Shown here one piece after another: positions 1 to 7,807 of a stretch of DNA of 64,000 nucleotides. The notes under the pieces are model-generated. The model was not told the DNA's origin and made no database searches. It saw nothing but the letters and a program-made list of their open reading frames with translations. The first letter of the stretch is position 1. The number at the start of each line of letters is the position of its first letter. Source of the DNA: Hyphomicrobiales bacterium (lineage in GTDB: Bacteria; Pseudomonadota; Alphaproteobacteria; Rhizobiales; Rhizobiaceae). The position numbers and the translations under genes are program-made. The stretch lies in contig UCEY01000021.1 in the NCBI GenBank assembly GCA_900471605.1, forward strand, positions 62,199-126,198, given 5' to 3'.

Positions 1-1
1 A

Positions 2-553
2 GTGGACTATGCCGGTGCCGATTACGCGGACGGCATGCGCCAGGCCGTCGATTACCTGGCCTCGCTCGGCCACCGAACGATTGCTTTTGCCGTCCATGGC
101 CCAATCCATTCCGCCTACCACGAGCGTGTCGAGGGCTTTCGCGAGGCCACGCAGTCACACGGCATCGACTCCGGCAGGATCGTTCGCGTGCCGAACCAGA
201 TCGGCGAGATCGCTGCTGCGGCACATCTGCTGTTCGACGAAGCCGAACGGCCGACGGCGGTGATCTGCTTCAACGACGTCATCGCGCTCGGCCTTTCCGC
301 CGGCCTCTACGACCGGGGCCTGAAAGTTGGCGAGAATTTTTCGCTGATCGGCTTCGACGACGTGACAGACGCGGAAGCGATGCGGCCGAGGCTGACCTCC
401 GTTTCCACCGCGCCGGTGACGATCGGCGAAAATGCCGCCCGGCTTCTCCTCGGCCGGCTGGCCGATCCCACGGGACCCCCGCGCAGGGTTGTGAATGAAA
501 CGATATTGCATGTTCGCCAGTCCTGCGGGGTGGTCCCCGGTTCCGAGCCATAA
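2..553 (+). CDS. LacI-family transcriptional regulator, C-terminal part (5' end outside window)
   Basis: The frame is already open at the window edge, so only the last 183 residues are present and the DNA-binding N-terminus is missing. What remains is the second half of a periplasmic-binding-protein-like effector domain. Its typical LacI/GalR features are a stretch like PTAVICFNDVIALG and the late block SLIGFDDV followed by RPRLTSVSTAP and GENAARLLL. The family binds a sugar or related ligand and releases an operator. A perfect 16-bp palindrome lies 38 bp after its stop codon and is the obvious candidate target. The ligand cannot be deduced. Confidence 0.88.
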   Translation: MDYAGADYADGMRQAVDYLASLGHRTIAFAVHGPIHSAYHERVEGFREATQSHGIDSGRIVRVPNQIGEIAAAAHLLFDEAERPTAVICFNDVIALGLSAGLYDRGLKVGENFSLIGFDDVTDAEAMRPRLTSVSTAPVTIGENAARLLLGRLADPTGPPRRVVNETILHVRQSCGVVPGSEP

Positions 554-591
554 CAACCCGTTAATTCTGGTTGACGACCGGAAGAAAAGCT

Positions 592-607
592 TTTAGATCG
601 ATCTAAA
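592..607. promoter_or_regulatory. Perfect 16-bp palindrome, probable LacI-family operator
   Basis: TTTAGATCGATCTAAA is its own reverse complement and has the central CG typical of LacI-family operators. It lies between the lacI-type gene ending at 553 and the decayed transporter gene at about 655-989, where the promoter of a regulated transport operon would be expected. Binding by the upstream regulator is inferred from position and symmetry. Confidence 0.6.
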
Positions 608-654
608 TTGAAGAACGCAGAGGGGCATCTCTTCGAAAGGGAGTTCCCCGCAAT

Positions 655-989
655 GACTGAGGTGAACGCAAACGCATCGGCCGCGGCCAGCAGCAGCGTG
701 TCGCGATCGCAAGGACGCTGTGCATGAATCCGAAGATCATGCTGTTCGGCGAGCCGCCTCGGCGCTCGATCCGGAAATGGTCAAGGAAGTACTCGACACC
801 ATGATCGATCTCGCTAAAGAGGGTATGGCGATGCTTTGCGTCACCCATGAAATGGGATTTGCCCGCCAGGTCGCCGGCCGGGTGATCTTCATGGACCGTG
901 GTGAGATCCTCGAAACGGCGGCGCCGGGAGAGTTTTTCGGCAATCCCAGGAACGAGCGCCTGAAGATCTTCCTCGGACAGATTTCTTAA
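655..989 (+). pseudogene. Remnant of an amino-acid ABC transporter ATPase (GlnQ/HisP type)
   Basis: Only the C-terminal third of a polar amino-acid ABC ATPase is recognisable. One frame (about 680-756) reads GQQQRVAIARTLCMNPKI, the signature region. From about 758 the homology continues in another frame as SALDPEMVKEVLDTM and then CVTHEMGFA to the usual family C-terminus. Joining them needs one missing base near 756-758. The Walker B aspartate is also changed (MLFGEP instead of LFDEP), and the Walker A half is absent. With truncation, frameshift and a lost catalytic residue this is a dead gene. The stretch from 608 to about 670 shows nothing recognisable. Confidence 0.8.
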
Positions 990-1024
990 AAGTCGCTGCG
1001 ATGCAGTTAAAACGGAGTTCGGAC

Positions 1025-1960
1025 GTGAAACCAGATATTCTGCTTGTGGAACCGTTGATGAAATTCATCGAGGACCAGCTCGATGCCGCCTATACCGTGC
1101 ATCGGCTGTATGACCCGGCTCAGAAGGAAACACTGGAAGCGGCCTTGCCGAACATCCGCGCCGTGGCGACCGGCGGCGGTAGCGGTCTCTCCAACGAATG
1201 GATCGACAAGCTGCCCTCGCTCGGCGTCATCGCCATCAACGGCGTCGGCACCGACAAGGTCGACCTGAAATTCGCCCGCTCGCGCAATATCGACGTGACC
1301 ACCACGCCCGGCGTACTGACCGACGACGTCGCCGACATGGGCATCGCGCTGATGCTCGCCGTGCTGCGCCATGTCGCCAAGGGCGACGCCTTCGTGCGCG
1401 CCGGCAAATGGGGCAAGGAAGCCTTCCCGCTCGGGCATAGCCCGAAGGGCAAGCGCCTCGGCGTTCTCGGCCTCGGCCAGATCGGCAAGGCATTTGGCCG
1501 ACGCGCCGAAGCCTTCGGCATGGACGTGCGCTTCTGGAACCGCTCGCCGGTCGAGGATACGACATGGAAGTCCTGCGCCTCGCCGGTGGCACTGGCCGAA
1601 GATAGCGACGTGCTCTGCGTCATTGTTGCGGCAAATGCGCAGACCCAGAACATCGTCAACGCCGAGGTTCTGAAGGCGCTGGGGCCGAAGGGCATCCTGA
1701 TCAATATCGCACGCGGCAGCGTCGTCGACGAGGACGCTCTGCTTGCCGCCCTGAACGACGGCACGATCGGCGCAGCGGGCCTCGACGTCTATCTCAACGA
1801 GCCCCGCATCCGCGAAGACTTCTTCACCGCGCCCAACACGGTGCTGATGCCGCATCAGGGCAGCGCGACGGTCGAGACACGCGTCGCCATGGGCGAACTG
1901 GTGCTGGCCAATATCGCCGCCCATTTTGCGAGCGAAAAGCCGCCGACTACCGTCAACTGA
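1025..1960 (+). CDS. D-isomer-specific 2-hydroxyacid dehydrogenase (glyoxylate/hydroxypyruvate reductase-like)
   Basis: NAD(P)-dependent reduction of a 2-keto acid to a D-2-hydroxy acid is expected for this cytoplasmic enzyme of 311 residues. The nucleotide-binding fold carries GVLGLGQIGKAFG. The catalytic triad of the family is visible as Arg in NIARGSVVDED, Glu in LNEPR and His in MPHQGS. The GTG at 1025 is chosen because GGAG sits seven bases before it; an in-frame ATG at 1001 has no such site. The next small gene starts 14 bp after the stop, so the two are probably co-transcribed. The substrate (glyoxylate, hydroxypyruvate or a sugar-derived keto acid) is not determined. Confidence 0.88.
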   Translation: MKPDILLVEPLMKFIEDQLDAAYTVHRLYDPAQKETLEAALPNIRAVATGGGSGLSNEWIDKLPSLGVIAINGVGTDKVDLKFARSRNIDVTTTPGVLTDDVADMGIALMLAVLRHVAKGDAFVRAGKWGKEAFPLGHSPKGKRLGVLGLGQIGKAFGRRAEAFGMDVRFWNRSPVEDTTWKSCASPVALAEDSDVLCVIVAANAQTQNIVNAEVLKALGPKGILINIARGSVVDEDALLAALNDGTIGAAGLDVYLNEPRIREDFFTAPNTVLMPHQGSATVETRVAMGELVLANIAAHFASEKPPTTVN

Positions 1961-1974
1961 GCCGGAGAAGCAGG

Positions 1975-2298
1975 ATGATCATCCGTCAGGCCTTTTTCGA
2001 AGGCGCGATCCGTGCCGGCCAGGAAGAGGCGTTCAAGGCCTATGTCGCCGAAAAGCTCATGCCGATGTGGCTGGCTTTTCCGGGCGTCAGGGAAGTCCGG
2101 GTGCTTTACGATATCGAGCGCGACGAGGGCGCCCCGTCCTACCCGATGGTGCTATCGACCATGTACGAAAGCCGCGAGGTGCTCGCCGCGGCTCTCGAAT
2201 CCCCCGTGCGCTACGAAAGCCGTGACATGACCAAGGGCCTGCTCGCGATGTTCGATGGTCACATCCATCATCACGTTTTCGATCTCGCGCTGAGCTGA
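1975..2298 (+). CDS. Small dimeric alpha-beta barrel (EthD-like) protein
   Basis: A 107-residue protein beginning MIIRQAFFEGAIRAG. Its alternating beta strands and helices resemble the ferredoxin-like dimeric alpha-beta barrel proteins (EthD, ABM-type), often found beside catabolic oxidoreductases. It follows the hydroxyacid dehydrogenase by 14 bp and probably shares its transcript. There is a histidine-rich end (HIHHHVF) of unknown meaning. No catalytic residues can be assigned. The family call is by general appearance only; the gene itself is likely real because of its spacing and coding quality. Confidence 0.65.
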   Translation: MIIRQAFFEGAIRAGQEEAFKAYVAEKLMPMWLAFPGVREVRVLYDIERDEGAPSYPMVLSTMYESREVLAAALESPVRYESRDMTKGLLAMFDGHIHHHVFDLALS

Positions 2299-2318
2299 CG
2301 TTCGTCTCTGGTCGTCGC

Positions 2319-2741
2319 TCAACCGCCAGCGGCTTTCGTGCCCGATCCGGGTGCGCGATAAGCGGGCGTATTCGGCTCGAACAGTTCGATCAGGTTTCCG
2401 GACGGATCTTCGAGCAGGATCTGCTTGCCGCCCGTCCCCTGGATGATCTCGTTGCGGAAGCCGCAGCCGGCCGTCTTCAGCCGTTCGACCATTCCATCCA
2501 GATCCTCCACGGTCAGGTGGATGCGGTTCCAGCCTCCCGGCGTTTGCTGTTCCCCGGACGGCATGGGTGCACCGCCGCCACCCCGCGGGTTCGGTTGGGA
2601 GAGATAAAGATGCATGTCGCCGCGCGAGATTTCTGCAAATGGCGGGGCGGGGTGCATCTCGAGCTTGAAGCCGAGATGGGCGGTGTAGAAATCGATGGCT
2701 GCCTTCACGTCGTTGACGATGTATCGGAAACATGCGGCCAT
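2319..2741 (-). CDS. VOC-family (glyoxalase/bleomycin-resistance fold) protein
   Basis: A 140-residue vicinal-oxygen-chelate protein. The first beta-alpha-beta unit includes YIVNDVKAAIDFYTAHLGF and the second includes WNRIHLTVEDLDGMVERL, ending in DPSGNLIELFEP, whose Glu is the usual metal ligand. Such proteins bind metal and act on glutathione adducts or ring compounds, or sequester drugs. The ATG at 2741 is chosen because AGGAGG lies seven bases upstream; the frame is open further up without a ribosome site. It is the last gene of a minus-strand set with the AraC regulator and tryptophan dioxygenase. The exact reaction is unknown. Confidence 0.82.
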   Translation of the reverse strand: MAACFRYIVNDVKAAIDFYTAHLGFKLEMHPAPPFAEISRGDMHLYLSQPNPRGGGGAPMPSGEQQTPGGWNRIHLTVEDLDGMVERLKTAGCGFRNEIIQGTGGKQILLEDPSGNLIELFEPNTPAYRAPGSGTKAAGG

Positions 2742-2863
2742 GGTCTGCCCTCCTGACGTTCGGGTGGATATCTGAAGCGGAGCGTAATCCTGTTGCAACA
2801 GACGGCAAGTCTGATCTGTGTCATGGGCTGTAGAGGCCTGCGGTTCTTGCGGGGAATCTCCGA

Positions 2864-3673
2864 CTAACGCAGCGCACGCGCATAGAGGCCGGGGGAAAGG
2901 CCGAAACTCCGCCTGAATATCCGCGTCATATGGCTTTGATCGGAAAAACCGCTGGCTGATGCCGCCTGCGCAAGTTCGACGCCGTCGGCAATCAGGCGCC
3001 GTGCGAGCTGGATGCGCCGTTGAAGCAGGTAGGCATGGGGAGTAAGCCCCATGGCTCTGTCAAAAGCCCGCAAAAGCTGAAACTGGCTAAGGCCGGCGAG
3101 GTTGGCGAGATCGGCAAGCGTGATCTCCGTGGCCGGATCGTCATCGATCCGCTGACGCGCGGCTCGTATTCCCAAAGGAATGGATGCTGGCGCCTGCGCC
3201 TCCCGCATTACCTCAGCCAGCAGCTTCAGCAGCAATTCCTGGCGGTGGAGCGCAACACCGGTCTGCTCCGTGGTCATCGCCGCGAAAAGCTGCCGCATCA
3301 TCAAGGCATGCGGCGGCTGCCGCAGCACGGGGTCGGCAAACTCGAGATCGCCAGGCCCGCCCTGACGGATATCGGCGACCGCACCGGCAATCACATCGGG
3401 ATCGAAATAGAGCATTTGCCAGACACGGCCTTCGTCGCCGATCGGCGCGCCGTCATGGACTTCGCCGGGATTGACGGTGATGACGTCGCCCGGCCCGGCT
3501 TCGACCGGACCGCGTCCGCTCGCGGATTTCTGGGCACCGGTCACGATCACGCCAATGCCGAACTGGTCGTGGGTGTGACGGGCGAAATGGTGGTCGGAGC
3601 GGGCGACGACCGCCTGCACGCCGGTCATGCCGCATCGAAACACCCGAAACCCGTTTGACCCTTCTGCCGGCAT
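2864..3673 (-). CDS. AraC-family transcriptional regulator
   Basis: A 269-residue regulator. It has an N-terminal cupin-type sensing region (about residues 20-110, with HHFARHTHDQFGIG) and a C-terminal double helix-turn-helix (about 165-265, with TLADLANLAGLSQFQLLRAF and GFSDQSHMTRIFRRSFG). The ATG at 3673 has GAGG five bases upstream. An ATG at 3784 would add 37 residues and is also preceded by AAGGG, so the start is uncertain. It lies downstream of tryptophan 2,3-dioxygenase on the same strand with a 137-bp gap and could control that gene or the VOC gene behind it. The effector is unknown. Confidence 0.87.
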   Translation of the reverse strand: MPAEGSNGFRVFRCGMTGVQAVVARSDHHFARHTHDQFGIGVIVTGAQKSASGRGPVEAGPGDVITVNPGEVHDGAPIGDEGRVWQMLYFDPDVIAGAVADIRQGGPGDLEFADPVLRQPPHALMMRQLFAAMTTEQTGVALHRQELLLKLLAEVMREAQAPASIPLGIRAARQRIDDDPATEITLADLANLAGLSQFQLLRAFDRAMGLTPHAYLLQRRIQLARRLIADGVELAQAASASGFSDQSHMTRIFRRSFGLSPGLYARALR

Positions 3674-3810
3674 CTGATCCTCGCGTTCGAGCCACCATAA
3701 CCCGACCAAGGAAGATCCCCAAGGCAGCATGTAGCCGGTTTGCAGCCCAGGACCGACCAGGGGAATCGTCGCCGTAGCGGCCATAGAGCCCTTCGACCTG
3801 CGGACCCGAT

Positions 3811-4650
3811 CTAAAGGACGGTGCGCACCCGCCAGAGTTCGGGAAACAGCTCGACCTCCAGCATCTTCTTCAGGTAGGACGTGCCCGAGGTGCCGCCGGT
3901 GCCGCGCTTGAAGCCGATCACCCGTTCCACCGTCGTCACATGGTTGAAACGCCAGCGGCGGAAATAATCCTCGAAATCGACCAGCTTTTCCGCCAGTTCG
4001 TAAAGCTCCCAATATTTCCCGGGTGCGCTGTAGACCTGTTTCCACGCCTCCAGCACCGTCTCGTTCTCGCTGCGGGTCGAGCGCCAGTCGGCTCTTGCCG
4101 CATCCGTGCCGATATCGAAGCCGCGGCGGGCAAGCAGCATCAGCGCCTCGTCGTAGAGGCTCGGGCGGGCGAGAATGCCTTCCAGCATCTCGACGACATC
4201 GGGCCGATGCGCATGTGGCCCCAGCATCGCGAGATTGCGGTTTCCCGCGAGGAATTCAATCGCGCGGTATTGATAGGACTGAAAGCCGGAGGACTGGCCG
4301 AGCGACGCGCGGAATTCCGTGTATTCGCTGGGTGTCATGGTGCGCAGCACGTCCCAGGCATTGTTGAGCTGTTCGAAGATGCGGGCAACGCGGGTGAGCA
4401 TCTTGAAGGCCGGCTGTGGGTCGTCATCGCGGATCGCGCGGATGGCCGACGAAATCTCATGAATGGCGAGCTTCATCCACAATTCGGACGTCTGGTGCTG
4501 GATGATGAACAGCAGTTCGTCATGGGCGGCCGAAATCGGCGCCTGGGCGTCGAGCACCTTTTCGAGATGCAGATAGTCGGAATAGGACATCTTCTCCCGA
4601 AAGGACATTTCCGCGCCGTCCGCGCTGGGATCGTAGGGTTTCGTGCTCAT
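3811..4650 (-). CDS. kynA: Tryptophan 2,3-dioxygenase
   Basis: A 279-residue haem enzyme opening the indole ring of L-tryptophan to N-formylkynurenine, the first step of the kynurenine route. Family marks run in order: [12 protein letters not shown], then [18 protein letters not shown] near the N-terminus, [17 protein letters not shown] in the middle, and the C-terminal [19 protein letters not shown] with the haem and substrate-binding residues. Length is normal. The ATG at 4650 begins the conserved protein; the frame continues upstream without homology. No formamidase or kynureninase is nearby. It is divergent from the malonyl-CoA decarboxylase gene across a 166-bp gap holding paired GntR-like sites. 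Confidence 0.95.
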   Translation of the reverse strand: MSTKPYDPSADGAEMSFREKMSYSDYLHLEKVLDAQAPISAAHDELLFIIQHQTSELWMKLAIHEISSAIRAIRDDDPQPAFKMLTRVARIFEQLNNAWDVLRTMTPSEYTEFRASLGQSSGFQSYQYRAIEFLAGNRNLAMLGPHAHRPDVVEMLEGILARPSLYDEALMLLARRGFDIGTDAARADWRSTRSENETVLEAWKQVYSAPGKYWELYELAEKLVDFEDYFRRWRFNHVTTVERVIGFKRGTGGTSGTSYLKKMLEVELFPELWRVRTVL

Positions 4651-4761
4651 GATCTGTTTTCCGCGGTTGGAATTCCTACCTTCAACTTGACGATTTCGTC
4701 CGGTTCCGCAAGCAGGTCCTCCCTCCATTCCGGCATCAAGGGGGAGCTCGAGCGTGTCGGC

Positions 4762-4792
4762 TTGCATACGATCCTCTATCTGCTGTATGCAA
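4762..4792. promoter_or_regulatory. Paired GntR-like operator half-sites overlapping a probable promoter
   Basis: TTGCATACGA at 4762-4771 is followed 21 bp later by its inverted relative CTGTATGCAA at 4783-4792; the arms TTGCATAC and GTATGCAA match perfectly. This fits the TNG...CNA pattern of FCD-type GntR operators. TTGCAT and TATGCA, 18 bp apart, could serve as -35 and -10 of the malonyl-CoA decarboxylase transcript. That would put the operators on the promoter and favour translation from the ATG at 4817. A matching pair occurs before the UGSC gene. Confidence 0.6.
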
Positions 4793-4816
4793 TGAATGGG
4801 CAGGAGAAAAAGAGCG

Positions 4817-6190
4817 ATGGGCAACAAGGACCCTGTTTTCGGCTGGTGGGATGCTCCTCCGTTTATCGGCGAGCTGATCCAGTCATTGTCGGGCCGCGGC
4901 CGGGCATTGTTCGGCCTTTCGTCGCCGCCGGTGCAGAACCGCGATCTCGCCGGCCTCGCCGGGATGATCCTGTCCCGCCGCGGCGAAGTCTCCGGCGCCA
5001 TCCTCGCAGAAGCTTTCCTCGAAGCCTATCGGCAGGCGAGCGCCCCGCAGCGGGAGGCCTTCATGCGTGCGTTGCTCGACCGTTTCGGTCCCGACCGTGT
5101 CGCTTTGGATGCCGCGGCCGCCGCTTACGGAGCTGAACCGAGTGCGGAGAATATCGCCAGGCTGCACGAAGCGGCGGAGCCGAGCCGGCAGGAACTTTTC
5201 CGCCGCATCAACTTCGCCAAGCGCGGCACGGAGGCGCTGGTCGAGATGCGCGAACACCTGATGGACATGCTGCCGAAGGAACCGGCGCTGCAGCCGGTCG
5301 ATCTCGACTTTTGCCACCTCTTCTCCTCATGGTTCAACCGGGGTTTCCTGATGTTGCGATCGATCGACTGGACCACGCCCGCCAATATCCTGGAGGCGCT
5401 GATCCGCTACGAGGCCGTGCACGATATCGACGGCTGGGACGACTTGCGTCGGCGGCTGGCGCCGGCCGACCGCCGCTGTTTCGGCTTCTTCCACCCGCAA
5501 TTGGAGGACGAGCCGCTGATCTTCGTCGAGGTGGCGCTGACCGACCACCTGGCGGCTTCCGTCGACGCGCTTCTGGCCCGGGACCGTCAGCCGCTCGACG
5601 TGCAGCAGGCGACGACGGCCGTCTTTTATTCGATCTCCAACTGCCAGCGCGGCCTTGCCGGCATTTCGCTCGGCAATTTCCTTATCAAGCAGGTGGTGAA
5701 CGACCTGAAACGCGACCTGCCGCGGCTTGAAAATTTCGTGACGCTGTCTCCCATTCCCGGTTTCGGCGCCTGGCTGCGCGGCGAAGGCCGTGTCACCGAC
5801 AGCGCGGAAATCCTGGAGGAAAAGCAGCGGCTTATCGCCAGGCTTGAAGGTGATTGGGCGTCTGCCGGGGAGCGTGAACTGGACCAGATCCAACGCGCCA
5901 TGCTGCCGCTCGGGGCGCATTACCTCTTGAACGTGCGGCGCGGCAACGGCCGGCCGGTCGATCCGGTCGCGCGTTTCCACCTCGGCAACGGCGCGCAGGT
6001 CGAACGGCTCAATTTCCTCGGCGACCGGTCCGCGAAGGGCATGCGCCAGTCCTATGGCCTGATGGTCAACTATCGCTACCGGCTCGGCGAAATCGAGAAA
6101 AATCATGAAGCTTATGCCGAAAACGGGCATATCGCGGCGATGCCGGCGCTGCGCAAGCTGGCCCAACCGGTTTCCCAGGAGGTGTTTTGA
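4817..6190 (+). CDS. matA: Malonyl-CoA decarboxylase
   Basis: Converts malonyl-CoA to acetyl-CoA and CO2. The 457-residue protein has the family architecture. An all-helical N-terminal domain reaches to about residue 180 ([18 protein letters not shown]). The GNAT-like catalytic domain follows with [54 protein letters not shown] and the late histidine block [12 protein letters not shown]. The ATG at 4817 is preceded by AGGAG about ten bases upstream; an ATG at 4796 lies too close to the likely promoter. Its stop overlaps the malonyl-CoA synthetase start by one base (TGATG), giving the matAB pair of rhizobial malonate use. Confidence 0.93.
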   Translation: MGNKDPVFGWWDAPPFIGELIQSLSGRGRALFGLSSPPVQNRDLAGLAGMILSRRGEVSGAILAEAFLEAYRQASAPQREAFMRALLDRFGPDRVALDAAAAAYGAEPSAENIARLHEAAEPSRQELFRRINFAKRGTEALVEMREHLMDMLPKEPALQPVDLDFCHLFSSWFNRGFLMLRSIDWTTPANILEALIRYEAVHDIDGWDDLRRRLAPADRRCFGFFHPQLEDEPLIFVEVALTDHLAASVDALLARDRQPLDVQQATTAVFYSISNCQRGLAGISLGNFLIKQVVNDLKRDLPRLENFVTLSPIPGFGAWLRGEGRVTDSAEILEEKQRLIARLEGDWASAGERELDQIQRAMLPLGAHYLLNVRRGNGRPVDPVARFHLGNGAQVERLNFLGDRSAKGMRQSYGLMVNYRYRLGEIEKNHEAYAENGHIAAMPALRKLAQPVSQEVF

Positions 6191-7719
6191 TGGCTGGTAA
6201 TCTCTACGACGCGCTGCTTCGCGGCCTCGACCGGGAGGATCGGCTGCTCCTGACGGACGAAACGGCCGGCACGATGAGTTACCGCGCCTTCGCCGATCAA
6301 TGCGCGCGGCTGGCCGGAGCGCTTCTCGAAGCCGGCTTGCAGCCGGGCGACCGGGTGGCCGTCCAGGCGGAAAAGTCGGTGTCGGCGCTGGCGCTTTATC
6401 TCGCGACGGTCCGCGCAGGTGGCATCTACCTGCCGCTCAACATCGCCTATACGCCGGCGGAAATCGAATATTTCCTCACCGACGCCGAGCCGGCGATCTT
6501 CGTCTGCGATCCATCGAAACTCGCGTCGCTGGAGCCGATCGCCACGACTGCCGGTGCGAAAACCCTGACGCTCGATCCTGCAGGCAACGGGACGCTCACC
6601 GAGGCGGCCGCCACCGCCGCACCGATTGCCGAAACCTCTGCGAGGGGCGGCGCGGATATCGCTGCGATCCTCTACACGTCCGGCACGACCGGGCGTTCCA
6701 AGGGCGCGATGCTCAGCCACGACAATCTTCTGTCGAACGCGATGTCGCTGGTCGAAAGCTGGCGCTTCACGGACAAGGACGTGCTGATCCACGCGTTGCC
6801 GATCTTCCACACGCACGGGCTTTTCGTCGCCACCAACGTGGTGCTCGCCTCGCGCGCCTCGATGATCTTCCAGCCGAAATTCGATCCCAACAAGATCATG
6901 GAGGCGATGCCCAAGGCGACCGTTCTGATGGGCGTCCCGACCTTCTACACCCGGCTGCTGCAGCACCCCGGACTGGGCAAGGAGAGCACCGCCCATATGC
7001 GCCTGTTCGTCTCCGGCTCGGCGCCGCTTCTCGCGGAAACGCATGAGGAATGGCAGGCGCGCACCGGCCATGCCATTCTCGAACGCTACGGTATGACCGA
7101 GACCAATATGAATACCTCGAACCCCTATGACGGACGACGTGTCGCCGGCACGGTCGGCTTTCCGCTGCCGGGAGTTCAGGTGAGGATCACCGACCCGGAA
7201 ACCGGCGCTTCCTTCGGTACGGAGGAAATCGGCATGATCGAGGTACGGGGCCCCAACGTCTTCTCGGGCTATTGGCGCATGCCGGAAAAGACGGCCTCGG
7301 AATTCCGCACGGACGGGTTTTTCATCACCGGCGATCTCGGGAAGATCGATGCGGACGGCTATGTCCACATCGTCGGCCGCGGCAAGGACCTGATCATCAC
7401 CGGCGGCTACAATGTATACCCGAAAGAGGTGGAGATGGAGATCGACGCCATGGCGGGCGTCACTGAAAGCGCCGTCTTCGGCGTGAAGCATCCGGATTTC
7501 GGCGAGGGCATTATTGCCGCGATCGTCCTGAAAGCAGGCGCCCAACTGACCGAACAGGACATTATCAAGGCGCTCGACGGTCGTCTGGCAGGCTATAAAC
7601 GCCCGAAAAAGGTGGTTTTCGTGGCCGAACTGCCGCGTAACACGATGGGCAAAGTCCAGAAGAATATACTTCGCCAGCAGTTTTCCGGAACTTTCGAACC
7701 CGCAGCCGCTGCAAAATAG
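6190..7719 (+). CDS. matB: Malonyl-CoA synthetase (malonate-CoA ligase)
   Basis: ATP-dependent activation of malonate with CoA. The 509-residue ANL-superfamily enzyme shows the AMP motif YTSGTTGRSKGA near residue 162, IFHTHGLFVATN, the ERYGMTETNM motif, TGDLGKIDADGYVHIVGRGKD, and the C-terminal catalytic lysine in MGKVQKNILRQ. IFHTHGLF and ERYGMTETNMN resemble characterised MatB proteins rather than acyl-CoA ligases. The start ATG overlaps the decarboxylase stop, so translation is probably coupled. Together the pair turns free malonate into acetyl-CoA. No malonate carrier (MatC/MadM) follows; a redox pair, a regulator and an ABC importer do. Confidence 0.93.
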   Translation: MAGNLYDALLRGLDREDRLLLTDETAGTMSYRAFADQCARLAGALLEAGLQPGDRVAVQAEKSVSALALYLATVRAGGIYLPLNIAYTPAEIEYFLTDAEPAIFVCDPSKLASLEPIATTAGAKTLTLDPAGNGTLTEAAATAAPIAETSARGGADIAAILYTSGTTGRSKGAMLSHDNLLSNAMSLVESWRFTDKDVLIHALPIFHTHGLFVATNVVLASRASMIFQPKFDPNKIMEAMPKATVLMGVPTFYTRLLQHPGLGKESTAHMRLFVSGSAPLLAETHEEWQARTGHAILERYGMTETNMNTSNPYDGRRVAGTVGFPLPGVQVRITDPETGASFGTEEIGMIEVRGPNVFSGYWRMPEKTASEFRTDGFFITGDLGKIDADGYVHIVGRGKDLIITGGYNVYPKEVEMEIDAMAGVTESAVFGVKHPDFGEGIIAAIVLKAGAQLTEQDIIKALDGRLAGYKRPKKVVFVAELPRNTMGKVQKNILRQQFSGTFEPAAAAK

Positions 7720-7738
7720 AGGATCGTGATTTTAGGAC

Positions 7739-7780
7739 TTGACGGTTCATGTATACGCGTGGACTATGAATTGCATACGA
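7739..7780. promoter_or_regulatory. Probable promoter with paired GntR-like sites before the UGSC gene
   Basis: TTGACG at 7739-7744 resembles a -35 box. ATGTATACGC (7749-7758) and TTGCATACGA (7771-7780) lie 22 bp apart, nearly the same spacing as the pair at 4762/4783, and the ten-base site TTGCATACGA is identical in both places. A -10 element is less clear: TATGAA at 7765 leaves a long 20-base spacer. The shared site suggests that one regulator, most simply the GntR gene at 10434, controls both transcripts. Confidence 0.55.
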
Positions 7781-7807
7781 GCACGGATCATTTCGGGAGG
7801 AAGTGGG

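Noticed and set aside
6112..7545. Antisense reading frame opposite malonyl-CoA synthetase
   Set aside because: It covers a well-conserved ligase on the other strand and has no ribosome site or recognisable motif.
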